From: Pseudomaricurvus hydrocarbonicus
Lineage (GTDB): Bacteria > Pseudomonadota > Gammaproteobacteria > Pseudomonadales > Cellvibrionaceae
Direction of reading: 5' to 3'
Length of the DNA stretch: 64,000 bases
Assembly (NCBI RefSeq): GCF_011602365.1
Contig: NZ_JAAONZ010000007.1
Coordinates: 157,272-221,271 of the forward strand
Shown here piece after piece: positions 26,212 through 36,165 of the stretch. Every line of letters begins with the position of its first letter. The stretch's first letter is position 1. Position numbers and translations under genes: made by a program. The notes beneath the pieces are model-generated. The model was not told the DNA's origin. It ran no database searches and saw nothing but the letters and a program-made list of their open reading frames with translations.

Positions 26212-27005
26212 GGAGATGGCGCAAGAGGTTGTTGCTAGCCGAGGAATCAGTATTCGTCTAGCGTGCAGCGCCTTCCAGGTCAGCGAAACCTGTTATCGTA
26301 ACCAGCCTGTATTGTCATCAGAAAACGAAGCGATTGCTGATTGGCTAATCCGATTGACGGAAAGTGATACCGATTGGGGTTTTGGCTTGTGCTTTGATTA
26401 CCTGAGAAATGTGAAGGGCCTTACCTGGAACCATAAACGGGTTTATCGAATTTATTGTGAGCTAGCATTGAACATCCAGGATCAAGCCCAGAAGGCGATT
26501 GAAGCGCAACAAACCAGAGCCATTGAAAGAGCCCCTCCGCCCGAACCAAGTTTGGTCAATGGATTTTATGCATGACCAGCTATCCGATGGCCGAAGTTAT
26601 CGCTTGTTCAATGTCATTGATGATTACCGGCGCGAAGGGATTGTCATCGAAGCAGGCTTTTCGTTGCCATCAATCAGAGTGATCCGAGTACTAAATCAGC
26701 TACTTGAGTGGAGGGAAAAGCCAGCAGTTATACGATGGGACAACGGCCCAGAATTTATCAGTCATGAGTTTACAAAGTGGGCGGTGGCGCATGATATCCG
26801 GATTGAATATATCCAACCGGGTAAGCCTCAACAGAATACCTATATTGAGAGAACAAACCGGACCATCCGGTATAGTGGGGTCAGTAAACACCTGTTCGAA
26901 AAGCTCGAACAAGTTCAGGAGTATGCAACTGAATGGCTTTGGTTTCACAATCACGAACGGCTTTATAAGTCCAATAATGGGAAACCACCACTGATGGCTG
27001 CTTAA
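26189..27005 (+). pseudogene. IS3 transposase orfB (DDE integrase) with a frameshift
   Basis: The first part reads PSQRKEMAQEVVASRGISIR up to RVYRIYCELALN in one frame. The match continues as RLKRNKPEPLKEPLRPNQVW in another frame, so a one-base indel lies near 26478-26486. The catalytic triad residues are intact: WSMDFMHD, VIRWDNGPEF and NTYIERTNRT. The element therefore was recently functional. Programmed -1 frameshifting joins orfA and orfB in live relatives; this break is inside orfB and is a different event. Confidence 0.8.
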
Positions 27006-27045
27006 CCTCTACTTTGAATGTCAGTTAAAAATGGGAGGATTACCC

Positions 27046-27210
27046 TTCAATGTTGACATTCTGTAGTGCCATTAGAGGGCTGATTTCAATCTCGGCGATC
27101 AGACAGCCAAGAACTGAGCCCAGTGAAAATCGTGAAGCCAGCGGTACTGCGATGATACACGCGACAAGAAAGATAAACGTCAGTGACAGGATGACAGTTA
27201 ATGGATCTTT
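27046..27210 (-). pseudogene. 5' stump of a KefB/KefC-type cation:proton antiporter gene
   Basis: The minus strand reads DPLTVILSLTFIFLVACIIA, then VPLASRFSLGSVLGCLIA, then EIEISPLMALQNVNIEG, and stops at the IS3 border. AVPLA-RF-LGSVLG-LIAG is the first-helix signature of the CPA2 antiporter family. No start codon remains in the expected place (AAAGATCC precedes), and none of the downstream domain is found left of the IS. The gene was broken by or before the IS3 insertion and the distal part is deleted. Confidence 0.65.
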
Positions 27211-27644
27211 AACCCTATAGGTTGATATAGATAAATCTGCAATGTTTTCTGATGGGCTAAAGTTTGTGGATTAACAGGAGTTCACTTGGGAATGTCGGAA
27301 ACCTGATCGTGAAATTATAGGTATTTAACTGTAATTGTGGACAAGCTCTTGGTATCCACGGGTATCTGAATACGCTTAATAACAGTAACTTATTGAAAAA
27401 TATGGGTTCTCTCTATGGATAGCTTGTCGAGTTACGTGAAGGAAAAAGCGACTGCGAAAATGTTGCCAATTTTAATCAGGCTATGCCGATATCACAGACT
27501 ATAATTGGTACGTTCTCCAGAATATTCTGGATGGATCGGAAGATTGTTTACATCTTTCAGGTAGAAAACCACCCTACGAAATATAGCAGATAATAATCAA
27601 TAACTCTCATTTCCACAAGGGAATTTCGCAATTACTAATCTTGC
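27211..27644. other. Non-coding stretch before the cis/trans isomerase gene
   Basis: AT-rich DNA with no convincing frame, repeat or structural RNA. It presumably holds the promoter of the gene at 27645; I could not pick a convincing -35/-10 pair. Confidence 0.5.
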
Positions 27645-30056
27645 ATGTCAAGCAAACTAATTGCCATGGAGTGTTCATTAGTGAGTAGATTTTTAAATAT
27701 TTTTTTGGTGATAAAAAAATCCAGATTTCTCATGCTGGTTGTGTTTGTCACAGGATGTACGACATTTGGGGCGAAGAAACTCTCCGAGCTTTATGGTCCA
27801 GCACAGCCCGGAGATAGAGAAGTGAAGGTTTTAGAAACGGGTCAAATTGATTACTGGAATGATGTAAAGCCAGTGATTGAGAATCGTTGTGTTGTTTGCC
27901 ACAGTTGCTACGATGCACCCTGCCAGCTAAAGCTGGGATCGATAGAGGGGATAGAGCGAGGGGCATCCAAAGATTCTGTCTACGATCAATCGCGTTTATT
28001 TAAAGCAGACTTAACGCGTTTGTTTGAAGATGCCGGATCGGTGAGTGAATGGCGCGCAAAAGGCTTTCATCCTGTTCTTAATGAACAGGATGAAACGTTC
28101 ACCGCAAATAAAGCTGCTGGAGTGATGCATCAACTGTTGCAGCTCAAATCAAATAATCCTCTTCCTGACGCAAATATCCTGAGTGATGACTTTACCTTTG
28201 GACTTAACCGAAAGAATGAATGCCCCAAACCCGAAGAGATTACTTCTTATTCCAACAGAAACCCATTATGGGGGATGCCATATGCCTTACCGGGGCTTAA
28301 ATCCAATGAGCAGCAACTGCTGCTGAGATGGCTGGAACAAGGTGCTGTACACACAAAGAGGCCGGCATTACCTTCTCAATTCAAATCACTGATTACGGAG
28401 TGGGAGACATTTTTCAATCAAAGTTCTCTGCGGGGGCAGTTAGTCAATCGCTATATTTATGAGCACTTATTCCTTGCAAGTCTGTATTTTGACGAGCTCG
28501 AAGGTCGGCATTTCTTTCGATTGGTTAGATCCCGAACGGCACCAGGTCAACCTGTTGATATTATTGCGACTCGACGCCCCTACGATGATCCTGCGGTAGA
28601 ACGAGTATACTATCGACTTGTCGAATCGAAGGGGGTGGTGGTTGCTAAAACCCATATGCCTTACGCTCTCAACAAAAAACGGATGATTCGATGGAACTCT
28701 CTATTCTACGACCGAGACTACACCGTAGACCAGCTGCCTGATTACGATCTGAAGCACTCCTCAAATCCCTTTCTGACATTTAAGCAGCTACCTGTCTCCT
28801 CTCGCTATCAATTTATTCTGGATGAAGCTCAGTATACGGTGATGGGTTTTATTAAGGGGCCGGTATGCCGGGGGCAAGTGGCTCTCAATGTCATCAATGA
28901 TCACTTCTGGGTGTTTTTTATTAAGCCGAGTGAACTGCAGGATACGGCATTAACAGAGTTTATTGCTGATAATGGGGACTTGCTCAGCTTGCCTTCCGGT
29001 AAAGACAGTATTTATCGGCCGCTGAGTGCCTGGCGTACCTATTCCAAAAAACAACGTAACTATCTCGCTAAAAGAGATGAATATTTGCTGTCGTTAGGGC
29101 ATGAGAAAGTGCCTCTGGATCTCAGTCAGCTGTGGGATGGCAATGGCAGTAATGAAAATGCGGCTTTAACCGTGTTTAGGCACTACGACAGTGCAACTGT
29201 TGAAAAGGGCTTGCTTGGCATGCAGCCCAAGACGGCCTGGCTATTGGGATATATGGATCTGGAGAGGATTCACTATTTGCTGGTGGCAGGTTACGACGTC
29301 TATGGAAATGTAGGTCATCAGTTATTGTCGCGTCTCTATATGGACTTTTTGAGAATGGAGAGTGAAGGAACATTCCTTCTTTTATTGCCTCAGGAGAGCA
29401 GAAAAAAGGAAAGGGCGTTATGGTATCGGGGAGCAAATGAAGAGGTTCTGGCTTATCTGGAAAGCCCCGAAGTGGAAAGAGCCAACCACAATACAGCGAT
29501 TTCTTACAACACGGATAATCCAAAACAAGAACTATTTAAGATGCTTATGAATAAATATAAGTATCTTCTTCCAAAATATCGAAAGCTATCCAGCCTGAAA
29601 AATGAGGATCTGGCCAGAACGCTGGGGAGTGTTTCAAGCATAAAAGGTGACGATCTTAATAATTTACCGCAAAACTCAATCATTCTTGTCGAAACCAAAG
29701 ATGGTGATGAGTTTTTTACATTAATTAAAAACAATGCTCACCTGAATATGACCTCAATGTTTGGAGAACAAAAAAAACGCATTCCTAGTGAAGATCAGCT
29801 GATTATTCTTCGTGGTTTTGTTGGGAGTTATCCAAATCTGTTTTTTAAAATTAACGATAATAATCTTGTTGATTTTATTAAACGAATCTCAGCTTCCGGT
29901 ACAGAGCAAGGCTTCTCAGAATTAATGAATAGGTACGCTGTACGTCGTAGCCATCCTGATTTCTGGGTGTTCAGTGACCGTGTTTACAGAGGGTACGAAA
30001 ATTTTGAGCCAGTTGATTTTGGGCTTCTGGATTACAATCGCCTCGAAAACCGATGA
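27645..30056 (+). CDS. cti: Periplasmic fatty acid cis/trans isomerase
   Basis: The 803-residue protein has an N-terminal membrane segment ending in a lipobox-like VVFVTGCTTFG, then YWNDVKPVIENRCVVCHSCY with the CVVCH haem c-binding motif, followed by DAPCQLKLGSIEGIERGASK. This pattern is that of Cti, which converts cis-unsaturated acyl chains of membrane lipids to trans under solvent or heat stress. Homologues are about 760-800 residues. The start is uncertain: ATG 27645, ATG 27666 or GTG 27681 (preceded by GGAG) are all possible. The gene stands alone between the decayed island and a convergent AraC regulator. Confidence 0.9.
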   Translation: MSSKLIAMECSLVSRFLNIFLVIKKSRFLMLVVFVTGCTTFGAKKLSELYGPAQPGDREVKVLETGQIDYWNDVKPVIENRCVVCHSCYDAPCQLKLGSIEGIERGASKDSVYDQSRLFKADLTRLFEDAGSVSEWRAKGFHPVLNEQDETFTANKAAGVMHQLLQLKSNNPLPDANILSDDFTFGLNRKNECPKPEEITSYSNRNPLWGMPYALPGLKSNEQQLLLRWLEQGAVHTKRPALPSQFKSLITEWETFFNQSSLRGQLVNRYIYEHLFLASLYFDELEGRHFFRLVRSRTAPGQPVDIIATRRPYDDPAVERVYYRLVESKGVVVAKTHMPYALNKKRMIRWNSLFYDRDYTVDQLPDYDLKHSSNPFLTFKQLPVSSRYQFILDEAQYTVMGFIKGPVCRGQVALNVINDHFWVFFIKPSELQDTALTEFIADNGDLLSLPSGKDSIYRPLSAWRTYSKKQRNYLAKRDEYLLSLGHEKVPLDLSQLWDGNGSNENAALTVFRHYDSATVEKGLLGMQPKTAWLLGYMDLERIHYLLVAGYDVYGNVGHQLLSRLYMDFLRMESEGTFLLLLPQESRKKERALWYRGANEEVLAYLESPEVERANHNTAISYNTDNPKQELFKMLMNKYKYLLPKYRKLSSLKNEDLARTLGSVSSIKGDDLNNLPQNSIILVETKDGDEFFTLIKNNAHLNMTSMFGEQKKRIPSEDQLIILRGFVGSYPNLFFKINDNNLVDFIKRISASGTEQGFSELMNRYAVRRSHPDFWVFSDRVYRGYENFEPVDFGLLDYNRLENR

Positions 30057-30100
30057 GGGAATTTTCGGGGACCTGTCTGGAGTTGCCACTACTTTGGTAT

Positions 30101-30116
30101 GGGGCTCGGGTGCCCC
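30101..30116 (+). terminator. Small hairpin between convergent genes
   Basis: GGGGC and GCCCC pair over a six-base loop, followed by TATT, 45 bases after the cti stop and 34 bases from the stop of the convergent regulator gene. Weak by length but well placed. Confidence 0.35.
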
Positions 30117-30149
30117 TATTCAGCAAGTAGATAAACTTATTGTGGTAGG

Positions 30150-31184
30150 TTAGGTTGCATCCCGGCCTAGCGTTTCCGATGGTGATTCTCCGAACAACTG
30201 ACGATATTCAACCGAAAAACGACCGATCTCCGTAAATCCGGAGTTTAGCGCTGTATGTTTTACCCGTCCACGCTCGTTGGCTGAATTAATCAAGCCGGAG
30301 TGCGCCCGCATAAACCGGCGTTTTTGTAAGTACGCGAGAGGGGGTAGACCACACACCCTGTTGAACGCCAGATAGAGAGTTGTTTTTCCGACATCTGCCG
30401 CAGAGCATAGATCTGCCAGCGAGACTGGCTGTCTACCGGCAGCCATAAAATGTTCCTCAGCAAGTCGAACAATGCGGTTGGGATCACGCATTCGTTCGGT
30501 TTGAGGAAGAGTTTCAGTTAAGGCATGTAAGTAGGTATCGGTCAACAGACCAAACACCTTATTGCTAATCTTATCGGATGAATGATTCCCGTGGTCACTA
30601 CAGGCTTCATGAAGTATTGAGGTGAGTTGGACACGCACCTTAAAGCCATCGGTTTCCGTCAGACGCAACTCGCGATCATGTAACTTGATAGCTTCGACGC
30701 TGACACCACGTAATGCGGCGATTGTCTCGACAAATGGTCTTCTTGGTATGGTTATACCGCACACATCCCGACTCTTTGAACGTTGGTGAATACTGTCTAG
30801 ATCTCCAGGCATGTAAATGCTGGATCTGTTTGCAGAGTCACCATTTATGAAATAATCACCAGACCAGGATATCGGAAGCGCGAAACTCACATAATCGGGA
30901 TGGAATACATTGATGCCCACTGCTTCTACATCAATAGCGAGTCGAAGCAGACCGATTTCGCCGACAGTCGCCATCTGTACATTAACTGTATGTTCACCTC
31001 GCCCGGCCTGTACGTAATAAGATTCTTTCACTGGAAGCTGGACTTTTTTTGGTGAGTAATTTGGGCACTTGTCTTTGTGGTATGTGATGATGCGATTTTC
31101 AACGGATGGCGACTCTATGACCACTTTAGTACTCCATATTGTGAAATGAAAGGAACATATGTAAAACGGAAAATCTGCATACAT
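30150..31184 (-). CDS. AraC-family transcriptional regulator
   Basis: The C-terminal 100 residues of this 344-residue protein form the two-helix-turn-helix AraC domain: PVSLADLCSAADVGKTTLYL, LPPLAYLQKRRFMRAHSGL and LNSGFTEIGRFSVEYRQLFG ESPSETL. The N-terminal part has no clear family motif. ATG 31184 is used, but a GTG about 24 codons later (before VIESPSVENRI) is possible, since the first residues look unlike a regulator start. It could control cti or the hydrolase genes on its other side; nothing in the sequence decides. Confidence 0.85.
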   Translation of the reverse strand: MYADFPFYICSFHFTIWSTKVVIESPSVENRIITYHKDKCPNYSPKKVQLPVKESYYVQAGRGEHTVNVQMATVGEIGLLRLAIDVEAVGINVFHPDYVSFALPISWSGDYFINGDSANRSSIYMPGDLDSIHQRSKSRDVCGITIPRRPFVETIAALRGVSVEAIKLHDRELRLTETDGFKVRVQLTSILHEACSDHGNHSSDKISNKVFGLLTDTYLHALTETLPQTERMRDPNRIVRLAEEHFMAAGRQPVSLADLCSAADVGKTTLYLAFNRVCGLPPLAYLQKRRFMRAHSGLINSANERGRVKHTALNSGFTEIGRFSVEYRQLFGESPSETLGRDAT

Positions 31185-31489
31185 TATAAACGCCTGGATT
31201 GATAGCGGTGTGCTAGATTTTATTCTTACATGGTGGATTATGTGTCATGAAGTGATTGATTGATGATTTAGGCGAAAATTTGGGAATTAATCCCCGTAAA
31301 TACAGGTCGTCAGAGATTGATGCTCATGATTCTTAGTGAAAGTACCTTTGAATTGATTTGAGGAAGGACGTGCCATGAGCAGATCAAAAATTCAGAATTA
31401 TTTATGTCAACCGCACAGTTTTTTTGATGTGTCTTAAGTAAATTATTAAAGTTTGATCTAGGCTTAAACAATGTAATCCATTGGTCACG
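31185..31489. other. Non-coding stretch between regulator and amidohydrolase remnant
   Basis: No gene is supported. A ribosome-site-like GAGGAAGGACGTGCC before ATG 31376 opens only a short frame. The region probably contains the regulator promoter and lost 5' parts of the amidohydrolase remnant. Confidence 0.4.
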
Positions 31490-31854
31490 CAATATGCCCA
31501 GCGAAGAATATTTATCGTTAATGAAAAAAAGGACTCCTGGCTTTCGGTGCAGTCCATGATCAACGATGAAAATACAAACCAGTTTAAAGACTCAGTCAGT
31601 AAACCAATAATTATCGACGTAACTGAGGTTGCCCAGAAGATGGATGTCAAAATGGCCAGGGCAACAGACGTGCTTTTCGATACAGAACTGGTGTGTAAAC
31701 AGGGAGTGTTCGGAGTGATTGACAAAACTTCCTATGCAGATCTGGTTTTTGTAAATGGCAATCCTCTGGAAAACGTTGCTTTGATTGACAGCGAAGGAGC
31801 CAATTCGGTCTGATTATGAAGGATGGGAAAATCTTTAAAATTACCTTGAATTAA
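31490..31854 (+). pseudogene. Remnant of a secreted amidohydrolase gene
   Basis: Segments of the amidohydrolase family found at 36505-40606 and 60864 are recognisable in order: KKDSWLSVQSMINDENTNQF (compare KGAWLSVQPILNDDD), KMDVKMARATDVLFDTELV then KQGVF, then YADLVFVNGNPLENVALI, and after a frameshift GLIMKDGKIFKITLN with a stop at 31852. About 70 residues between KQGVF and YADL are deleted, and the first 250 residues are missing. The closest relative by eye is the gene at 60864. Confidence 0.75.
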
Positions 31855-31872
31855 GATCGTTATCCGACGAAG

Positions 31873-31903
31873 TGACATCCCTGTTTTCCTTTCGGGGATG
31901 TCA
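31873..31903 (+). terminator. Terminator after the amidohydrolase remnant
   Basis: TGACATCCC and GGGATGTCA form a 9-bp perfect stem with a 13-base loop, followed by TTAAAAT. It sits 19 bases after the ancestral stop codon, so it was probably the terminator of the gene before it decayed. Confidence 0.6.
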
Positions 31904-32030
31904 TTAAAATCGGGCTGGCAAGAATTGAATTTTCCCTTTTAAACTGTGTTGAAGAAATTCGGTCGCAAACCACTCTGTGGGTCGAATTTCTCGGTTCTCA
32001 AATTTGACAGCTACATGTAAGGAGCTAGTA

Positions 32031-32945
32031 ATGAGACTTTCCGCCATAAAGTGTTTGAGTTCTGCAGTAATGGCCTGCGCAGTTGCTATCCCCGGTTTGG
32101 TTTTTGCTGAAGGTTCTGGTGAGAAAACGGCTGCAGAAATCGCCGCTGAGCTTTCAAACCCTAATACAGCTCTGGGCACGATGAATTTCAATCTGGACTA
32201 CATTACGTTCGATGGTGATCTTCCTGGCGCCGATAAACAAAGCGCAGTGCGGATGACCTTTCAGCCCAGCTTGCCTTACCCACTTGAAAATGGGATGAAT
32301 TTTTTCGCCCGGCCGGCCATTCCAATAATTTTCAAGCAAGATGTACCCACTGTAAATGAATATAATGCTGGAGGATTGGGACTACCCGGAACCTTCGAGC
32401 AGGGTGTGCCATCGTTTAGCGGTTTCGACAATACAGGATTTAATTTAGGTGATATCGGTTTTGACGTAGGCGTGGGTAAAACATTTTCAAATGGTGTTGT
32501 CGCTATTGGAGGCATTGTCGGAACCATACCCACTGCGACAGACGATGCACTAGGGAAAGATCAATGGGCATTAGGTCCCGAGGCACTGGTTGCTATTGTT
32601 AAGCCTTGGGGCGCTCTTGGTTTGTTGTTGACCCATCAGTGGGATGTTGCCGGGAATGACGATATTGATACCAATGTAACCGCGGGGCAGTACTTCTGGG
32701 TTGTCAATTTGAAAGATGGCTGGCAGCTTCGCTCTGGTCCTACGTTTTCTTATGATCACGAGGCAGAGAGCGGTCAGGAGTGGACGCTCCCTGTTGGTAT
32801 TGGCATTAATAAGACCATGATTATTGGTAAGACACCGTGGAAAGTGGGACTGGAGTATTGGAACTACATAGAGTCCCCGGATGCTTTTGGTCCTGAGCAT
32901 CAGATCCGCCTTGTTATCGCACCGGTTGTCTCTCTACCTTGGTGA
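32031..32945 (+). CDS. Outer-membrane beta-barrel protein, function unknown
   Basis: ATG 32031 follows AAGGAGCTAGTA. The 304 residues start with a Sec signal peptide (CLSSAVMACAVAIPGLVFAE, cleavage after AEG-like site near 29). The mature part alternates polar and aromatic residues as in a barrel and ends in VVSLPW, a terminal aromatic typical of outer-membrane proteins. It resembles the loosely defined neuromedin U/transporter-like barrel proteins. The gene leads a set of envelope genes (porin, M20 peptidase, amidohydrolases), suggesting a role at the cell surface for the same substrate. Confidence 0.7.
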   Translation: MRLSAIKCLSSAVMACAVAIPGLVFAEGSGEKTAAEIAAELSNPNTALGTMNFNLDYITFDGDLPGADKQSAVRMTFQPSLPYPLENGMNFFARPAIPIIFKQDVPTVNEYNAGGLGLPGTFEQGVPSFSGFDNTGFNLGDIGFDVGVGKTFSNGVVAIGGIVGTIPTATDDALGKDQWALGPEALVAIVKPWGALGLLLTHQWDVAGNDDIDTNVTAGQYFWVVNLKDGWQLRSGPTFSYDHEAESGQEWTLPVGIGINKTMIIGKTPWKVGLEYWNYIESPDAFGPEHQIRLVIAPVVSLPW

Positions 32946-33163
32946 AAAATCTCTGGAGTGAGCAGATAGAAATTTATTTGTCTCTTGCCCCGCAAGTGCG
33001 TTTAACCCAACGCAGTGTTCAGTAGATTACGAACTCGAAAGGCAGCCATCTAGAGACCTTGATGGCTTTGGTTCTGCAGACGGTGAGAAGGTTAGAAGGT
33101 AATGGATAATCTAGATGCTTTTCCATTTCAAATTGGAAATATCATTTTTTTGAGAATTTTAAG

Positions 33164-34594
33164 GTGATAAAAATTAAAAATTACCTACGCGTTCGAGCAA
33201 AAAGTCAGGCATTGATCTGGTGCAGCTGTTTGGGATTGTTTTTTTCGTGCTGGGCTGTAGCCGATCTCAATCAGGATGAAATTCTGGTGCTGCAGAAGCA
33301 GATTGATGAGGAGCGAAAGCGTCTTGATGCATTGGAAAAAAAGCTACAGGAACTGAGATCATCCGATACACCGCCTCCCCCTGTCCAGAGTGAGATTTCT
33401 GAAGAGGTGGCGAAAGTCATAGTTAACAGAGAAGAAACGAGCTCTATTCGTCAGTTAATGGCCGCTGAGGGTCGATATGACCCTTACCTTGACGAGAAAT
33501 TTAAGAAGTCTATTCCTCTTGTTGGGTCACCTTGGCGTTTTTCATTTGGAGGCTATGCAAAGTTAGACATCATTCACGACTTTTCAGGAACCGGCAACAA
33601 GCGTCAATTGGTTTTAGGCCAGATCCCTGTTGATGATAATCCATCTGAGGGAAGTTACAGTCATGTTCAGGTCAGCGAAACTAGATTTCACATGGAAACG
33701 CGAAATTCTGATTCGCCACATGAGAACAGTGTGTTTATCGAGTTCGATTTCTTTGATGAAAATAGCCCTAATTCGGTACGTTTAAGGCATGCTTATGTTC
33801 GCTATGGAAAGCTGTTGGTGGGTCAAACCTGGACGCTTTTGTCAGAACTAAGGCAGCTTCCTTTGATTCTTGACTTTGCTTCTGGCGATTCAATTTTGGG
33901 CGGGCGTACGGAACAAATCAGGTGGACCAATCACTCAGAGGATAAGACGTTTGGATGGGCACTGGCTCTGGAGAACTTTAATGATGCCAGTATATATAAC
34001 CCGGATGATTTGTCTGGAAAGGATCGATCAGACTTTCCAAGGTTGTCATCCGGGTTTACAAAACTCTGGGACCGTGTGGAATGGAGCACAGGCGCATCAA
34101 TCACGCAGCTTCGTTTTGATGGTTCTGAGGGTGTTGGCGACTCCGAGGAATTGGCGTACACAGCAACCACAGCCGGCCGCGTCTATCTTGATAAAAACAA
34201 AAATAACTGGTTCGGTTTTGGGTTTGGCTATCAGTCGGGTTCTATCAATGATGTGATCACGTTTGCCAACGCTGGTATTCCCAATGCAGCAATAGATTCT
34301 GAAGGTGACCTGGATCTGGCGAAGGCTTGGAATACCCAGCTAGGTCTGCATTGGGCCTGGAATCAATCGCTGTCATCGAATTTCAGCTATGCGTATGCAA
34401 AGATCACGGACGTTCCTGAAGCATTTGATCCGGATTGGATCAAAGTTGGGGCGGCTGTACATGCTAACCTAATCTATAAATACGACGAGCAACTTTCGTT
34501 GGGAATAGAGGTTATGCACGGTGAACGTGAAAATGTTAATGGAAGAGACGGAGATGCCCAAAGAATTCAATTTAGTACATTTTATTATTATTAA
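33164..34594 (+). CDS. DcaP-like outer-membrane porin
   Basis: The 476-residue protein (GTG start at 33164; AAGG lies very close) has a signal segment CSCLGLFFSCWAVAD, then a coiled coil VLQKQIDEERKRLDALEKKL near residue 45, a Pro-rich linker, and a barrel domain beginning FSFGGYAKLDIIHDFSGTGN. Further signatures are SHVQVSETRFHMETRNSD and RHAYVRYGKLLVGQTWTLLS. The N-terminal coiled coil followed by a barrel is the DcaP architecture, trimeric channels that take up dicarboxylic acids and small hydrophilic compounds. The next gene, an M20 peptidase, starts 41 bases later, so the two may share a transcript. Confidence 0.85.
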   Translation: MIKIKNYLRVRAKSQALIWCSCLGLFFSCWAVADLNQDEILVLQKQIDEERKRLDALEKKLQELRSSDTPPPPVQSEISEEVAKVIVNREETSSIRQLMAAEGRYDPYLDEKFKKSIPLVGSPWRFSFGGYAKLDIIHDFSGTGNKRQLVLGQIPVDDNPSEGSYSHVQVSETRFHMETRNSDSPHENSVFIEFDFFDENSPNSVRLRHAYVRYGKLLVGQTWTLLSELRQLPLILDFASGDSILGGRTEQIRWTNHSEDKTFGWALALENFNDASIYNPDDLSGKDRSDFPRLSSGFTKLWDRVEWSTGASITQLRFDGSEGVGDSEELAYTATTAGRVYLDKNKNNWFGFGFGYQSGSINDVITFANAGIPNAAIDSEGDLDLAKAWNTQLGLHWAWNQSLSSNFSYAYAKITDVPEAFDPDWIKVGAAVHANLIYKYDEQLSLGIEVMHGERENVNGRDGDAQRIQFSTFYYY

Positions 34595-34635
34595 TCAAAG
34601 TTAAAGCTTTGGATTAAATAGAAGGAGATCGTTCA

Positions 34636-36165
34636 ATGAAATCGCTTACTGGATTGAGTACAGTCCTCACAGGGACTGTATTGGCATTGTCCATGAGTTT
34701 GATGGCTCATGCTGAGGAGAAAAATAAATTTGAATCAAGGCAGATGACAGGCGTTGAGCCAGTAAGCGTCGAGGTTGATATTGATGGCGCTGTAGAGCGG
34801 TTATCCAAAGCGGTTCAATTCCCCACTATTTCCAACCAGGACAGAAGTGATTTCGATACCGAAGCTTTCCTGGGTTATCACCAGTTTCTGATGGATTCCT
34901 TCCCTAATGTCCACAAAACCCTGAAAAGGGAGGTGATGGGTGACCCGCGCCCCTACAGCTTGCTGTATACCTGGAAAGGAAAGGACCCTTCATTACCTCC
35001 AGCGTTGTTTTATGCGCATATGGATGTCGTACCAGTGCCGGACGACTCCAGAGACCAATGGAAGCAGGAGCCTTTCGCGGGTGCGGTAGCTGATGGTTAT
35101 ATCTGGGGACGTGGCGTTCTGGACGATAAAAACCAAATTCATGCCATTCTGGAAGCCGCTGAAATGAAGATAAAAGAGGGTTGGCAACCCTCCCGCACAT
35201 TATATTTCGTGTTTGGGCAAGATGAGGAAGTTGGTGGCCCAGAAGGTGCAAAGCATATCGCTGATGTATTGGAGCAGCGAGGAATTAAAAAGTTTGCCTT
35301 TGTTATCGATGAATCCGCGCCTGTCACACCTGGTATATTTCCAGGGATTCCTGATAACACGGCACTGATCGGTATTGCGCAAAAAGGCTTTTTGAGTTTG
35401 GAAATAGCAATTCATGGTCAAGGTGGACACTCATCGCAACCTCCTGAAGAATCCAATATTGGGATTTTGGCTGAAGCCATCACCAAACTGGAAGATGCGA
35501 AATTCCCCTATAAAATTCATCCTGCTGTTCGTCAGCAGTACCTCTATATGGGGCCAGAGTTAGATAAAGATAAACAACCGATGTATGCAGCGGTAGCGTT
35601 TGGTAAAGATGGAGAAATGACAGAGTTAGAAAAACAGTTCATTAAAGAAATGGCTACTCAGCAGCTGACAAGGGCCATGTTGCATACCACCATTGCTGTT
35701 ACCATGTTCAATGCCGGTATTAAGGACAATGTCTTACCACCTTCTGCTATTGCTGTTGTCAATTTCAGACCCATGCCTGGCGATACCCCAGAAGTTATTA
35801 TCGACCATGTCAAGAAAGCGATTGATGATGATCGTATAACCGTCAGAGATATCTCGGCATCCACCCCAGCTACCAATGTTGCGGATGCGACCGGGAAGGG
35901 TTACAAAGTGCTTGAAAAAACTATCCGTCAAACATGGGGTAATGATCTTATTGTGTCACCATTTTTCGTAATTGGTGGGTCTGATTCGAAACATTTCCAG
36001 GCGCGCCCCTTTGCTCCTGATGTTTATACCATTACAGGTATACAGCTCGAGTCAATGAAAGAGTATGCAGGTTTTCACGGTGTGAACGAACGGATTCTAG
36101 TAGATGAATATGCCAAGTCAATCGGGTTCTTTTATCAATTACTGAATAACTTAGAGGAACTTTAG
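34636..36165 (+). CDS. Secreted M20-family metallopeptidase (carboxypeptidase-like)
   Basis: The 509-residue protein has a signal peptide (GTVLALSMSLMAHAEE, cut near residue 26). The M20 metal site is intact: FYAHMDVVPVPDD (His and Asp), YIWGRGVLDDKNQIHA, and FGQDEEVGGPEGAK with the catalytic and bridging Glu pair; the C-terminal AGFHGVNERI holds the last His. GHSSQPPEESNIGILAEA marks the dimerisation domain. M20 enzymes release C-terminal amino acids or cleave N-acyl amino acids. It is periplasmic or extracellular. Two other fragments of this family lie in the window (16283 and 44761); the second is nearly identical to bases 34779-35060 here. Confidence 0.92.
   Translation: MKSLTGLSTVLTGTVLALSMSLMAHAEEKNKFESRQMTGVEPVSVEVDIDGAVERLSKAVQFPTISNQDRSDFDTEAFLGYHQFLMDSFPNVHKTLKREVMGDPRPYSLLYTWKGKDPSLPPALFYAHMDVVPVPDDSRDQWKQEPFAGAVADGYIWGRGVLDDKNQIHAILEAAEMKIKEGWQPSRTLYFVFGQDEEVGGPEGAKHIADVLEQRGIKKFAFVIDESAPVTPGIFPGIPDNTALIGIAQKGFLSLEIAIHGQGGHSSQPPEESNIGILAEAITKLEDAKFPYKIHPAVRQQYLYMGPELDKDKQPMYAAVAFGKDGEMTELEKQFIKEMATQQLTRAMLHTTIAVTMFNAGIKDNVLPPSAIAVVNFRPMPGDTPEVIIDHVKKAIDDDRITVRDISASTPATNVADATGKGYKVLEKTIRQTWGNDLIVSPFFVIGGSDSKHFQARPFAPDVYTITGIQLESMKEYAGFHGVNERILVDEYAKSIGFFYQLLNNLEEL

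Larger units (their letters stand above)
25859..27045 (+). mobile_element. IS3-family insertion sequence (inactive copy)
   Basis: The left end TGGTAATCCCCCCGATAAAT and the right end, read inward on the other strand as GGGTAATCCTCCCATTTTTA, are imperfect inverted repeats that frame orfA and orfB. The element is 1187 bases by this reading. No target duplication is obvious at its borders. Both reading frames carry lesions (see below). It separates the island from the stump of an antiporter gene. Confidence 0.8.
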
